7,578 nt of DNA from Elusimicrobia bacterium RBG_16_66_12 (GCA_001800005.1 MGUL01000011.1:1-7578), one strand, 5' to 3'; shown: positions 1 to 6,950, counted from the first letter of the stretch. Numbers and translations: made by a program. Notes: generated by a model from the sequence alone, not told the origin.

Positions 1-930
1 ATCCGCGCGGCCCGCTTCTACGCCGTCGTCGTCAGCCACCCCACGCCGATGCGCGCCGTCGCCCAGCCCATCCTGGGCATCCCGCTGCGCGTCGGCCATT
101 GCCGCCCGTTGAGCGCGCCGCACGCCGGCTGGTCGCGGCCGCGCTACGCGCTTTGGCGCCTCAAGCGCGGCGTCATCAGCGGCGAGTTCGAACGCAGGCT
201 GGCCTTGAATCAGCCGGTCTGGCTCGCGCAAGAGGAGCACGCCGTGCTCCGGAACCTGCGCCTGATCGAGGCCCTGGGAGGCGGCCAGGCCGTCCAAGAA
301 GCCCTCTCCGTCCGCCCGTCCCTCCCGGAACGCGGCTCCGACCGCGCTTTCGCCGAGAGGGCGCTGGCTTCCTGCGCCGGCCGCGACATCGTCGGCCTGC
401 ATCTCGGCGCCGCCGGGACCGCCAGCGACCCGTACATGAAGATCTGGTCTCCCGAGAAGTGGGCGGCCGTCTGTCTAGAGCTGGTCCGCCTCCATCCCTG
501 CGCGCTGGTCGTCGTGGGCGGGCCCGCGGAAGCGAAGGCCCTGGCCCGTTTCCGCTCCGTCTTCACGGAGCCCTTCGTCGACCTCGTCGGCCGCGCGGGC
601 CTTCTGGAGACCTTCGCGGTCATCCGCCGCTGCCGGTCCTTCCTCGGCGGCGACACGGGGCCGGTCAAAGCGGCCATGGCCCTGGGCGTGCCGACCTTCT
701 CGGTCTGGGGACCGACGAGCCGTCTCGACAACGGCGCCTTTTGGGACCCGGAGCTCCACCGCGAGGTCCAACTCGAGCTGCCCTGCCTGCCCTGCGTCCG
801 GATGGCCCTGCCCTGCGAGGGCTCCGGCATCGTCAATTTCCGGGATTGCGGACACCATGACTGCCTGAACCGCATGACGCCCAAGATCGTCCTGGAGGCT
901 CTCAGACAATGGCTCTCCTCGCGGACATAG
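1..930 (+). CDS. Glycosyltransferase family 9 (heptosyltransferase-like), 5'-truncated
   Basis: The frame is open from base 1 with no stop, so the gene begins upstream; the ATG at 49 is internal. 309 residues are visible, and the missing part is probably most of the N-terminal Rossmann domain. The family transfers heptose or related sugars from nucleotide donors onto lipopolysaccharide core or similar glycans at the inner cytoplasmic membrane. Visible GT9 landmarks (numbered from base 1) are VGLHLGAAG near 131-139, the K-x-W-S-P segment at 147-151, a VVVGGP strand, VDLVGRAGLLE, and GGDTGPVKAAMALGVPTFSVWGPT (DTG at 218-220), followed by the Cys-rich tail (LPCLPC, then PC, DC, DC) seen in many GT9 proteins. 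The conserved motif is usually DTGxxH; here the His position is Lys223. The last 22 bases overlap the next gene. The fold and family are clear; the acceptor and donor sugar are not. Confidence 0.9.
   Translation: MRAARFYAVVVSHPTPMRAVAQPILGIPLRVGHCRPLSAPHAGWSRPRYALWRLKRGVISGEFERRLALNQPVWLAQEEHAVLRNLRLIEALGGGQAVQEALSVRPSLPERGSDRAFAERALASCAGRDIVGLHLGAAGTASDPYMKIWSPEKWAAVCLELVRLHPCALVVVGGPAEAKALARFRSVFTEPFVDLVGRAGLLETFAVIRRCRSFLGGDTGPVKAAMALGVPTFSVWGPTSRLDNGAFWDPELHREVQLELPCLPCVRMALPCEGSGIVNFRDCGHHDCLNRMTPKIVLEALRQWLSSRT
894..898 (+). promoter_or_regulatory. Shine-Dalgarno GGAGG for radical SAM protein 1
   Basis: A perfect GGAGG lies inside the end of the GT9 gene, 10 bases before the ATG at 909. 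It supports that start even though it makes the two genes overlap by 22 bases. Confidence 0.7.
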
Positions 931-2003
931 CCCGGGCGGCCTGGCGCGCGGCGGTCCCCGCCCCTGTCCGGGCGCGGGTCTCGGACGCCCGCGAGCGGAT
1001 CGCAGACCTCTTCGACTACGCCTTGATGCGATCCTCGCCGGCCGACGCGTCGAGACCGGCCCGCATCCGGCCTCATACCCTCTACATCGAAGGGACCAAC
1101 GTCTGCAACGCGCGCTGCGTCTTCTGCGCGTACCCGCGGATGGAGCGCGCGAAGGCGACCATGCCGATGGAGGCCTTCGCGAGCGTGGTGGATCAGTACC
1201 TGGCGCTGGGGCACGCCGAGGTGGACCTGACCCCCATCGTCGGCGACCCGTTCGCGGACCGGCGCCTCTTCGAGCGTCTGGACTTCCTCGCCTCCCGCCC
1301 CGCGGTGAGGGGCTTTCACTTCTTCACGAACGCGATCCTGATGAAACCGGAGCTCATCGAGCGCCTGACCGGCTACGACGGACGCTTCACCATCTTCTGC
1401 TCCTTCGGCGGCTTCGACCGCGCGACCTACCGCCGGATCATGGGCGTCGATAAGTTCGAGGAGGCGGTCGCCGCCATCCGCGGCCTCATCGACGCGAAGG
1501 CTCGCAAGGGCTCCGCGATCTCCATCCAGGTCAACCTGCGCGTGCCCAAGGGCAGCGAAAGCGGCGAGTTCTGGGACTACCTCCTGGAAAAGAAGAGCGA
1601 AGGCCTCATCACGGTGGACGCCGTCGACGATTTCGACAACTGGGGCGGCGACATCTCCGAACCGACCCTCAGACAGGCCGGACTGGTCCCCAAGCCGCCG
1701 CCCGTCCACCGCGGCCCCTGCCGGCGCCTGCTCACCGGGCCCACGGTCCTGGCCGACGGCCGCGTCAACGCCTGCTGCTGCCGCGACGTCGAGGCCACGC
1801 TGATCATCGGCGACGTCAACGCGCAGCCGCTCTCGGAGATACTGTCGGGAGCCCCGATCCGCGGTCTGCTCGAGCGCCACGCGCGCGGCGACTACCCGAA
1901 GGCGTGCCGGAACTGCACGCGCTACGAGTCGATCTATCCCGCCTGGATGCACGGCTGGGTCTGGCGCCTGCTGGAGCTTCTGACGAGGCCGTTTCATGGG
2001 TGA
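909..2003 (+). CDS. Radical SAM protein with SPASM/twitch-like C-terminus (rSAM 1)
   Basis: A 364-residue iron-sulfur enzyme that would cleave S-adenosylmethionine to a 5'-deoxyadenosyl radical; the substrate is unknown. Residues 58-73 carry the cluster motif C-x3-C-x2-C (C66, C70, C73) after the usual beta strand TLYIEGTNVC. The place of the common GGEP SAM-binding motif is taken by TPIVGDP (108-114). The C-terminal part resembles a SPASM/twitch auxiliary-cluster region: C271, then 17 residues to a CCC triplet (289-291), the phrase LADGRVNACCCRD, then IIGDVNAQPLSEIL, and a final ACRNC (C333, C336). The N-terminal 45 residues look helical and basic, without a clear signal peptide. It overlaps the GT9 gene by 22 bases and the next methyltransferase by 8, so it is likely co-translated in a glycan operon. 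It could act on a sugar nucleotide, a lipid-linked glycan or a peptide; the context favours the first two. Confidence 0.88.
   Translation: MALLADIARAAWRAAVPAPVRARVSDARERIADLFDYALMRSSPADASRPARIRPHTLYIEGTNVCNARCVFCAYPRMERAKATMPMEAFASVVDQYLALGHAEVDLTPIVGDPFADRRLFERLDFLASRPAVRGFHFFTNAILMKPELIERLTGYDGRFTIFCSFGGFDRATYRRIMGVDKFEEAVAAIRGLIDAKARKGSAISIQVNLRVPKGSESGEFWDYLLEKKSEGLITVDAVDDFDNWGGDISEPTLRQAGLVPKPPPVHRGPCRRLLTGPTVLADGRVNACCCRDVEATLIIGDVNAQPLSEILSGAPIRGLLERHARGDYPKACRNCTRYESIYPAWMHGWVWRLLELLTRPFHG
1985..1988 (+). promoter_or_regulatory. Shine-Dalgarno GAGG for the zinc-ribbon methyltransferase
   Basis: GAGG sits 7 bases before the ATG at 1996, inside the end of the radical SAM gene. It supports the overlapping start (the ATG lies five bases before the upstream TGA). 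Confidence 0.55.
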
Positions 2004-2958
2004 ATGCCCGCTCTGCTCCGCCCGCGCGCCGATGATCCCCGCCGGCCGCTGGGAGGGCTACGCCCTCTACGATTGCCCGGAGTGCGGCGCGGGGTTCTGC
2101 GACCCGTTCAAGAACCCGGGGCCCGAGTACTACGAGCACAAATCCGACCTCTACGCGGTCGCGGTCGCGGAGAAGACGGACCCGATGACCTTTGAATACG
2201 ACGAGGCTCTCTCGCTGCTGCGGCGGGAGCTCCCGTCCGGCGGCCGCCTATTGGACGTGGGCTGCGGCTCGGGAGGCTTCCTGCACCGCGCGCGCTCCGC
2301 CGGCTTCTTGGTCGCGGGACTGGACTTCAACTCCGCGCGCGCGAGCGCCCTGAAGGCTCGTGGGTTCGAGGTCTTCCACGGCGGCCTGCCCGACTTCGCG
2401 CGCGGGGCCCCGCGCGCCTCCTTCGACGCGGTCACGATCTTCCAGGTCGTCGAGCATCTCGACGACCCGGGCGCGTGGCTGGCGTCGGCGAAGTCCCTGC
2501 TCAAGCCCGGCGGCCTGCTCGTCGTCGGCGCGCCCAATCGCGACCGGACCTTCGATCCTTTCCGGGACCCGAGCATCGCGGACGTCGACATGCCCCCGCA
2601 CCATCTGACGCGCTGGAACGCGCGGGCCCTCTCGGGCCTGCTCTCGCGCGCGGATTTCGCGGTGCTCGAGTGCCGCCCGCTGGGGTACCCCCTGCCCGTC
2701 CTCCAGCTGATGCTGAGGAACTCTCTGCGCCTGGGCCTGGCCGTCAAGGCGCTGAACGTCGACCAGCTCCGTCACGCCCCTGAGTCAAGCGCCGCGCCGG
2801 GCGCCCGCGCCGGCCTCGTGAGGTCGCTCGTGGGCGTCAAGCAGGCCCTGATCGACGCCGCCGCTCGAGCGGCCTATCCCCTCTTCCGCGCGGCCTGCGC
2901 GGCGTTCGGCTGGGAGGGCATCGTCCTCTTCGCGTCGGCGCGCAAGCGCGCCGCCTGA
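1996..2958 (+). CDS. Class I SAM-dependent methyltransferase with N-terminal zinc-ribbon-like segment
   Basis: A 320-residue methyltransferase. Residues 4-30 hold two CxxC pairs (C4/C7 and C27/C30) spaced like a small zinc ribbon. The Rossmann methyltransferase core follows: motif I LLDVGCGSGG (85-94), an acidic residue at the end of strand 2 (GLD, D110), a motif IV/post-IV region FQVVEHLDDP (149-158), LLKPGGLLVVGAPN (168-181), and PPHHLTRW (200-207). This pattern is typical of Methyltransf_23-type enzymes found in polysaccharide and natural-product clusters. The C-terminal 90 residues are helical and of no recognised domain. A zinc-binding N-terminus also occurs in sugar C-methyltransferases (NovU/TylC3-like), but those are longer, so that is only an alternative. 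It overlaps the radical SAM gene by 8 bases and ends the plus-strand group. A sugar or another glycan component is the likely acceptor (inference). Confidence 0.9.
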   Translation: MGECPLCSARAPMIPAGRWEGYALYDCPECGAGFCDPFKNPGPEYYEHKSDLYAVAVAEKTDPMTFEYDEALSLLRRELPSGGRLLDVGCGSGGFLHRARSAGFLVAGLDFNSARASALKARGFEVFHGGLPDFARGAPRASFDAVTIFQVVEHLDDPGAWLASAKSLLKPGGLLVVGAPNRDRTFDPFRDPSIADVDMPPHHLTRWNARALSGLLSRADFAVLECRPLGYPLPVLQLMLRNSLRLGLAVKALNVDQLRHAPESSAAPGARAGLVRSLVGVKQALIDAAARAAYPLFRAACAAFGWEGIVLFASARKRAA

Positions 2959-2965
2959 CGCCCGT
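2959..2965. other. Tail-to-tail junction of the two operons
   Basis: Only 7 bases separate the TGA of the plus-strand methyltransferase (2956-2958) from the TGA of the minus-strand FkbM gene (2966-2968). A weak CGCCC/GGGCG pairing (2959-2963 with 2975-2979, 11-base loop) is present but has no T-tract on either side, so I do not call it a terminator. Confidence 0.6.
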
Positions 2966-3949
2966 TCAGCGCAGGGGCGGGAAGAGGGCTTCGAGCTCGG
3001 CGCGGCGGGACTTCGGCGCGGCCAGCACGTTGAGCTGCTCGCGCAGAAGGCCTCTCTGCTCCGGCGCGAACGCGACGAGGCGCAGCGCGGCCTCGCGGCC
3101 TTCCTCGGGCGCCGCGGCCCAGCCGGGATGAAAGAACTCGTAACCGCGCTTCTCGAGCATCTCGAAGGGCTTGAGCGCGGCCGATCCTCCCTGCGGCCCG
3201 GACCAGCTCTCGAAGACCACGAAGGGGCGCGCGCCGTCCAAGGCCTTCGCGGCTCCGCAGAGGACCGCCGCCTCGCCGCCCTCGACGTCGATCTTCATGA
3301 CGGAGGGAGGCTCCAGGCCGAGGCCGTCGACGCTCGCCAGCGCCACCGGGCTGCCCGCGCCGCCGGCCGAGACGCGCGTGATGCCGCTGTGCAGGCCGTC
3401 GGGGATGGCCGCGCGGCCCTCCCCTTCACGATCCGAGAGCGCCAGGCGGTGGGCTTGGATGCGCCCGCCCAGCTCCAAGGCCGCGACGAGGCCCTCCAGG
3501 TCGGCGAAGGTCTCCGGCAGGGGCTCGAAGGCGTGGATGCGGCCGCGGAAAGCGGCGCGCGCCGCCAATCCGAGGGAGAAATAGCCCCAGTTGGCTCCGA
3601 TGTCGTAAAAGACGGCCTGGGGCCCGACGAGGGCGTCGAGCAGGGCCCAAGTCTCGGACTCGTAGCCTCCCGCATGCTGAGGAAGATACAGGGCGGAGAA
3701 CTGAAGGTTGCGGCCGCGGAAAGCGGCGCGGCGCTCGCGGCTGCCGCTGCGCAGCGCGAGCTCGCCCGAACCCCCGAGGCCCAGGCGATAGGCCAGACGG
3801 AAAAACGGCCGCAGGGCGATCTTGGGCAGTTCCTGGCGCAGGCGCGCGCTGGGCGCGTACGACCGGAGATGCAGGCGCGAGACGACCGGCAGACGAGGCG
3901 CCGAGAAGGGGTTGCGCCACGTCAGGCGTCTCTCCAGCGCGGCGCTCAC
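2966..3949 (-). CDS. FkbM-family SAM-dependent methyltransferase
   Basis: 327 residues from the GTG at 3949, which overlaps the asnB stop as GTGA, a classic coupled start. An in-frame ATG at 3991 would add 14 residues (MAPPCRRRLERGRL) inside asnB; I prefer GTG because of the four-base overlap, though the GGAG upstream is 12 bases away, so spacing is long. FkbM-family enzymes are mostly O-methyltransferases acting on sugars or polyketides. Numbered from GTG: motif I YDIGANWGYFSLGLAAR (115-131), acidic strand-2 motif FEPLPETF (141-148), LALSDREGEG (169-178), and the FkbM signature MKIDVEGGE (218-226), followed by FVVFESW (243-249). The 115 residues before motif I are a rather long basic, hydrophobic N-terminal region without clear homology to me. 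It is last in the minus-strand group and probably methylates a glycan component made by this locus (inference). It contains an exact in-frame 22-base direct repeat. Confidence 0.9.
   Translation of the reverse strand: MSAALERRLTWRNPFSAPRLPVVSRLHLRSYAPSARLRQELPKIALRPFFRLAYRLGLGGSGELALRSGSRERRAAFRGRNLQFSALYLPQHAGGYESETWALLDALVGPQAVFYDIGANWGYFSLGLAARAAFRGRIHAFEPLPETFADLEGLVAALELGGRIQAHRLALSDREGEGRAAIPDGLHSGITRVSAGGAGSPVALASVDGLGLEPPSVMKIDVEGGEAAVLCGAAKALDGARPFVVFESWSGPQGGSAALKPFEMLEKRGYEFFHPGWAAAPEEGREAALRLVAFAPEQRGLLREQLNVLAAPKSRRAELEALFPPLR
3538..3559. repeat. 22-base direct repeat, copy 1 (inside FkbM gene)
   Basis: Identical over 22 bases to 3709-3730. It contains the octamer GCGGCCGC and encodes the downstream RAAFRGR (residues 131-137 of the FkbM protein). 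The flanking bases differ on both sides, so 22 is the full exact length. Confidence 0.85.
3709..3730. repeat. 22-base direct repeat, copy 2 (inside FkbM gene)
   Basis: The second copy lies 171 bases (57 codons) from the first, in the same reading frame. It encodes RAAFRGR at residues 74-80 with identical codons. Confidence 0.85.
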
Positions 3950-5865
3950 AAGCCGCCCGCGCTCCAGGCGCCGTCGGCATGGCGGTGCCACAGCTCAAGC
4001 ATCAGCAGGGCCCACAGCCGGTAGCCGTGGTCGCGGCGGCCGCTCTGGTGCTCGTCCCAGAGGGAACGCAGGCCCTTCTCGGTGAAATAGCCGCGGCCCA
4101 GCGCCTCGCGCGACAACACATGACCGGCCCAGTAGTCCTTGAGCGGCCCGCGGAACCACGAGCCGAGCGGGATGCCGAAGCCCATCTTGCCGCGCGTGAG
4201 GATCTCCGGAGGAAGGAGATCCTTGAAGGCCTCCTTGAAGATCCACTTGTGGCCGCGCAGCCCCTTAAGCTTCCAGTCGCCCGGCATCCGGTAGGCCAGC
4301 TCCACGAACTCGTGGTCGAGCAGGGGCGAGCGCCCTTCGAGGGAGCAGGCCATCGACGCGATGTCCACCTTGGCCATCAGGCATTCAGGAAGGTAGGTCT
4401 TGAAGTCGACGTAGAGCATCCGGTTGACGAAATCCTCGCCCTCGCAGGCCCTGAAGGCGTCGGACATGTAGCCGACGGCCGCGCCCATCCCCGGCCCCAA
4501 CGCCTTCACGAACTCCGGGGCGTAGAGCCCGGGCTTGTCGTCTTCGGCGAAGTAGCTGATCATCTTGAGGTGGCGCCCGGGCAGGTCGTTGAAGAGTGTG
4601 GAGCGCAGGAAGCGCTTCACGCGCCAGACGTTGCCCACGGGCGCGTCGTACTCGGGCAGGAGTTCGGCCCCCGCCTTCAGCGCCGAGCGCAGCGGACCGG
4701 GCAGCGCGTCGGTTAGGCGCGCCGCCTTCATCGCGAAGTAGCGCAGGTAGCCGCCGAAGTTCTCGTCGCCGCCGTCGCCGTTCAGCGCCACCGTCACGAA
4801 CTTGCGCGTCTCGCGGGAGACGTAATACGTTGGCAGAGCGGAAGCATCGCCGTAGGGCTCGCCGTAATGCCAAGCCAGCTTGGGAAGCACGTCCGCCATC
4901 AGGGGCTTGACGACGAACTCGGTATGATCGGTCTTATATCTGTCGGCAACCATCTTGGCGTAATGCGTCTCGGAGAAGCGCTCCTCGTCGAAGCCGATCG
5001 AGAAGGTCTTCACCGGCTTGGAGGAGAGCCCGCTCATCAACGCCACGATGATCGACGAATCCACCCCGCCGGAGAGAAACGCCCCGAGAGGCACGTCGGC
5101 GATCATCCTCAGCCTCACCGACTCGGTCAATTTGGCGCGCAGCAGCCCCTTGGCTTCCTCGACGTCCGTGGTGATGGGGGGCCGGCCGATGGGAAGGTCC
5201 CAATAGCGCTCGATCGTGGTCTTGCCCCCCTGCCAGGTGAGGGTATGACCGGGCGGGAGCTTCTTGACGTCGCGGTAGACCGTCTTGGGCGAGGGGATGT
5301 ATTGAAGGGAAAGATACATGTCGATCGCGACGGGATCCGTCTGACGAGAGAGCGCGGGATCGAGGGCAAAAAGGCAACGAAGCTCCGAGGCGAAGATCAC
5401 CCCGCCGCCGGGGCGCTCGGCGTAGACGAGAGGCTTCTTGCCGATGCGGTCGCGGGCGATGAAGAGCCTTTGCTTCCGGCGATCCCAGACCGCGAAGGCG
5501 AACATCCCCCGCAGCTTCTGCACGCAGCGCTCCCCCATCTCCTGATAGAGAGCCAGCACGACCTCGGTGTCCGACTTCGTCTTGAAGCGGTGGCCGCGCG
5601 CCTCCAGCTCCGCGCGGAGTTCGAGATAGTTGTAGATCTCGCCGTTGAGCACGATCCAAAGCTCTCCGTCGGCGTAGGAGATCGGCTGGTGGCCGGTCGA
5701 GAGGTCGATGATGGCCAGACGGCGCATGGCCAGGCCGGCGGGGCCGTCGATGCGGTAGCCCTCGTCGTCAGGCCCGCGATGGGCGATGAGGTCGTTGGCC
5801 TTCTTCAAGACCGCCGCGTCAGCGGTCCGGCCGTCGCCGTAAACCACGCCGCAGATGCCGCACAT
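3946..5865 (-). CDS. asnB: Glutamine-hydrolysing asparagine synthetase-type amidotransferase (AsnB-like)
   Basis: 639 residues, the usual full length for polysaccharide-locus AsnB proteins. The N-terminal class II glutaminase domain starts MCGICGVVYG, with Cys2 as the nucleophile after Met removal. It also shows AHRGPDDEG (28-36), RLAIIDLSTGHQPI (49-62), NGEIYNY (74-80) and the SDTE segment (98-101). The C-terminal synthetase domain has the ATP pyrophosphatase loop SGGVDSS (265-271), FSIGFDE (288-294), GEPYGDASALPTYYVS (335-350), and NGDGGDENFGGY (362-373). All expected catalytic elements are present, so it should hydrolyse glutamine and amidate an adenylated carboxylate: aspartate, or a uronic acid or other glycan carboxylate. 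The start is fixed by Cys2. The upstream radical SAM stop TAG touches the ATG with no gap and in the same frame; the only ribosome site is a weak GGGG 9 bases upstream, which suggests coupled translation. The stop overlaps the FkbM start. The locus suggests amidation of a glycan component (inference); plain asparagine synthesis remains possible. Confidence 0.95.
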   Translation of the reverse strand: MCGICGVVYGDGRTADAAVLKKANDLIAHRGPDDEGYRIDGPAGLAMRRLAIIDLSTGHQPISYADGELWIVLNGEIYNYLELRAELEARGHRFKTKSDTEVVLALYQEMGERCVQKLRGMFAFAVWDRRKQRLFIARDRIGKKPLVYAERPGGGVIFASELRCLFALDPALSRQTDPVAIDMYLSLQYIPSPKTVYRDVKKLPPGHTLTWQGGKTTIERYWDLPIGRPPITTDVEEAKGLLRAKLTESVRLRMIADVPLGAFLSGGVDSSIIVALMSGLSSKPVKTFSIGFDEERFSETHYAKMVADRYKTDHTEFVVKPLMADVLPKLAWHYGEPYGDASALPTYYVSRETRKFVTVALNGDGGDENFGGYLRYFAMKAARLTDALPGPLRSALKAGAELLPEYDAPVGNVWRVKRFLRSTLFNDLPGRHLKMISYFAEDDKPGLYAPEFVKALGPGMGAAVGYMSDAFRACEGEDFVNRMLYVDFKTYLPECLMAKVDIASMACSLEGRSPLLDHEFVELAYRMPGDWKLKGLRGHKWIFKEAFKDLLPPEILTRGKMGFGIPLGSWFRGPLKDYWAGHVLSREALGRGYFTEKGLRSLWDEHQSGRRDHGYRLWALLMLELWHRHADGAWSAGGL

Positions 5866-6936
5866 CTAGACGAACCCCATGTGCAGGGGATCGGAGGCGA
5901 GATATTCCAGGATCATCTTGTTCTTCTCGTTGGCGAGGCAATGATGGTTGCAGACCTTGGACGGGTCGATCTTGAAGAACTTGTTCTTGTCGGAGAACCA
6001 GAACTCGCGGAAGCTGACATCCTTGATCGAGCCGAGGAGTCCCGTCTCCAGATTGTAGGCCTTGTCCGGGCAGGCATAGACGTTCATGTCGGCGCCGATG
6101 ACGGGCAGGATCTGAAGGAACGGGCACCACGTGTAGGACTTCTCGAACTTGCCGTCGAACTCGCGGTACGCGTCGGAGATCTCGACGTTCGTCCCGGCGC
6201 GCTGCGCCAGGGCGCGGTCGATCTGGGCGCGCACCTGCGGGAAGACCGCCTGGTGATATCTCATGTTCTCCTGCCCGTCGTTGCTTACGACGCAGGGAGA
6301 GAGCTTCATGCTGTCGACGCCGGCCTGGCAGAGCATCGCGATCAGCTCCCCGATGTGCGCGGCATTGCGCTGGCTGACGATGATGCTCACTCCCAGCCGG
6401 CAGGTGCCGCCCAGACGCTTGAAACGCGAGATGTTCCCGATGACGCGGGGGAACTCGCCGAGGCGCACGCCCCGGAACTCGCTATAGCTCGCATCGTCCC
6501 AGCCGTCGATCGAGACGCGAACCCACCGTCCTTTGGCCGCGAAGAACTCGGCCAGTTCCCCCTCGAGCCGCGCTCCGTTGGTCAGCGTCGCGAACTCCAC
6601 CGAGGACGCGGCCAGAGCGCGGACCGTCTCCAGCAGATGGGGATAGATCAGGGGCTCTCCGCCGCCGCTGAAGGTGACGGCCTTGACGCCCATCGCGGCG
6701 ATGTCGGAGACGATCTCGCGCATCTTGGCCTGAGGGATGCAGTCGCGCAGCACCATGTCCTGCCCGAGCTGGAGGTGGCCGCCGGAGCGGTAGGCGCAGA
6801 ACCAGCAATCATGATTGCAGGCGTTCGTCGGCTTGATGCGGATGTGCACCGGCGCCCGCGTCGGCCGGTCCGCGGACAGCGACGCGATCTTGTCGGGATA
6901 ATTGAAGATCTTCAGTTTCGTGTAGAGCAGCCCCAT
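5866..6936 (-). CDS. Radical SAM protein with SPASM/twitch-like C-terminus (rSAM 2)
   Basis: 356 residues from the ATG at 6936, chosen for the GAGGAG 8 bases upstream; the frame stays open further upstream, but there it runs antiphase through the phosphotransferase gene. The enzyme would generate a 5'-deoxyadenosyl radical. It shows MGLLYTKLKIF at the N-terminus, C-x3-C-x2-C at C40, C44, C47 (NACNHDCWFCAYR), the SAM-binding FSGGGEPL (89-96), LTNGARL (118-124), and VSIDGWD (141-147). The C-terminal region has C271, 17 residues, C289 (CPFLQILPVIG then VYACPDKAYN), and C329/C333 (KVCNHHCLANEKN), enough ligands for one auxiliary cluster. The Cys-x17-Cys spacing matches rSAM 1. Its tail (CNHHC...NEKN...HMGFV) resembles, from memory, uncharacterised radical SAM proteins in surface-polysaccharide loci. 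It is followed with zero spacing by asnB. The substrate is unknown; a sugar nucleotide or glycan intermediate is the best guess. Confidence 0.9.
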   Translation of the reverse strand: MGLLYTKLKIFNYPDKIASLSADRPTRAPVHIRIKPTNACNHDCWFCAYRSGGHLQLGQDMVLRDCIPQAKMREIVSDIAAMGVKAVTFSGGGEPLIYPHLLETVRALAASSVEFATLTNGARLEGELAEFFAAKGRWVRVSIDGWDDASYSEFRGVRLGEFPRVIGNISRFKRLGGTCRLGVSIIVSQRNAAHIGELIAMLCQAGVDSMKLSPCVVSNDGQENMRYHQAVFPQVRAQIDRALAQRAGTNVEISDAYREFDGKFEKSYTWCPFLQILPVIGADMNVYACPDKAYNLETGLLGSIKDVSFREFWFSDKNKFFKIDPSKVCNHHCLANEKNKMILEYLASDPLHMGFV

Positions 6937-6944
6937 GGTTCGAT

Positions 6945-6950
6945 CTCCTC
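6945..6950 (-). promoter_or_regulatory. Shine-Dalgarno GAGGAG for rSAM 2
   Basis: GAGGAG on the minus strand lies 8 bases before the ATG at 6936, within the 17-base gap after the phosphotransferase stop. It is the strongest ribosome site of the minus-strand group and fixes the rSAM 2 start. Confidence 0.8.

Noticed and set aside
210..1997. A 595-codon open frame on the minus strand, antisense to the GT9 and rSAM 1 genes.
   Set aside because: Same GC-driven shadow effect; no motif in its translation, and both genes beneath it are well supported.
2959..2979. Possible bidirectional terminator hairpin between the convergent genes.
   Set aside because: Only five base pairs with an 11-base loop and no T-tract on either strand.
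909..6936. A RiPP (modified peptide) cluster, given the radical SAM, AsnB-like and methyltransferase genes.
   Set aside because: There is no small precursor gene, no peptide-recognition (RRE-like) domain, protease or exporter visible, coding density leaves no room for one, and the GT9 neighbour fits glycan synthesis better.
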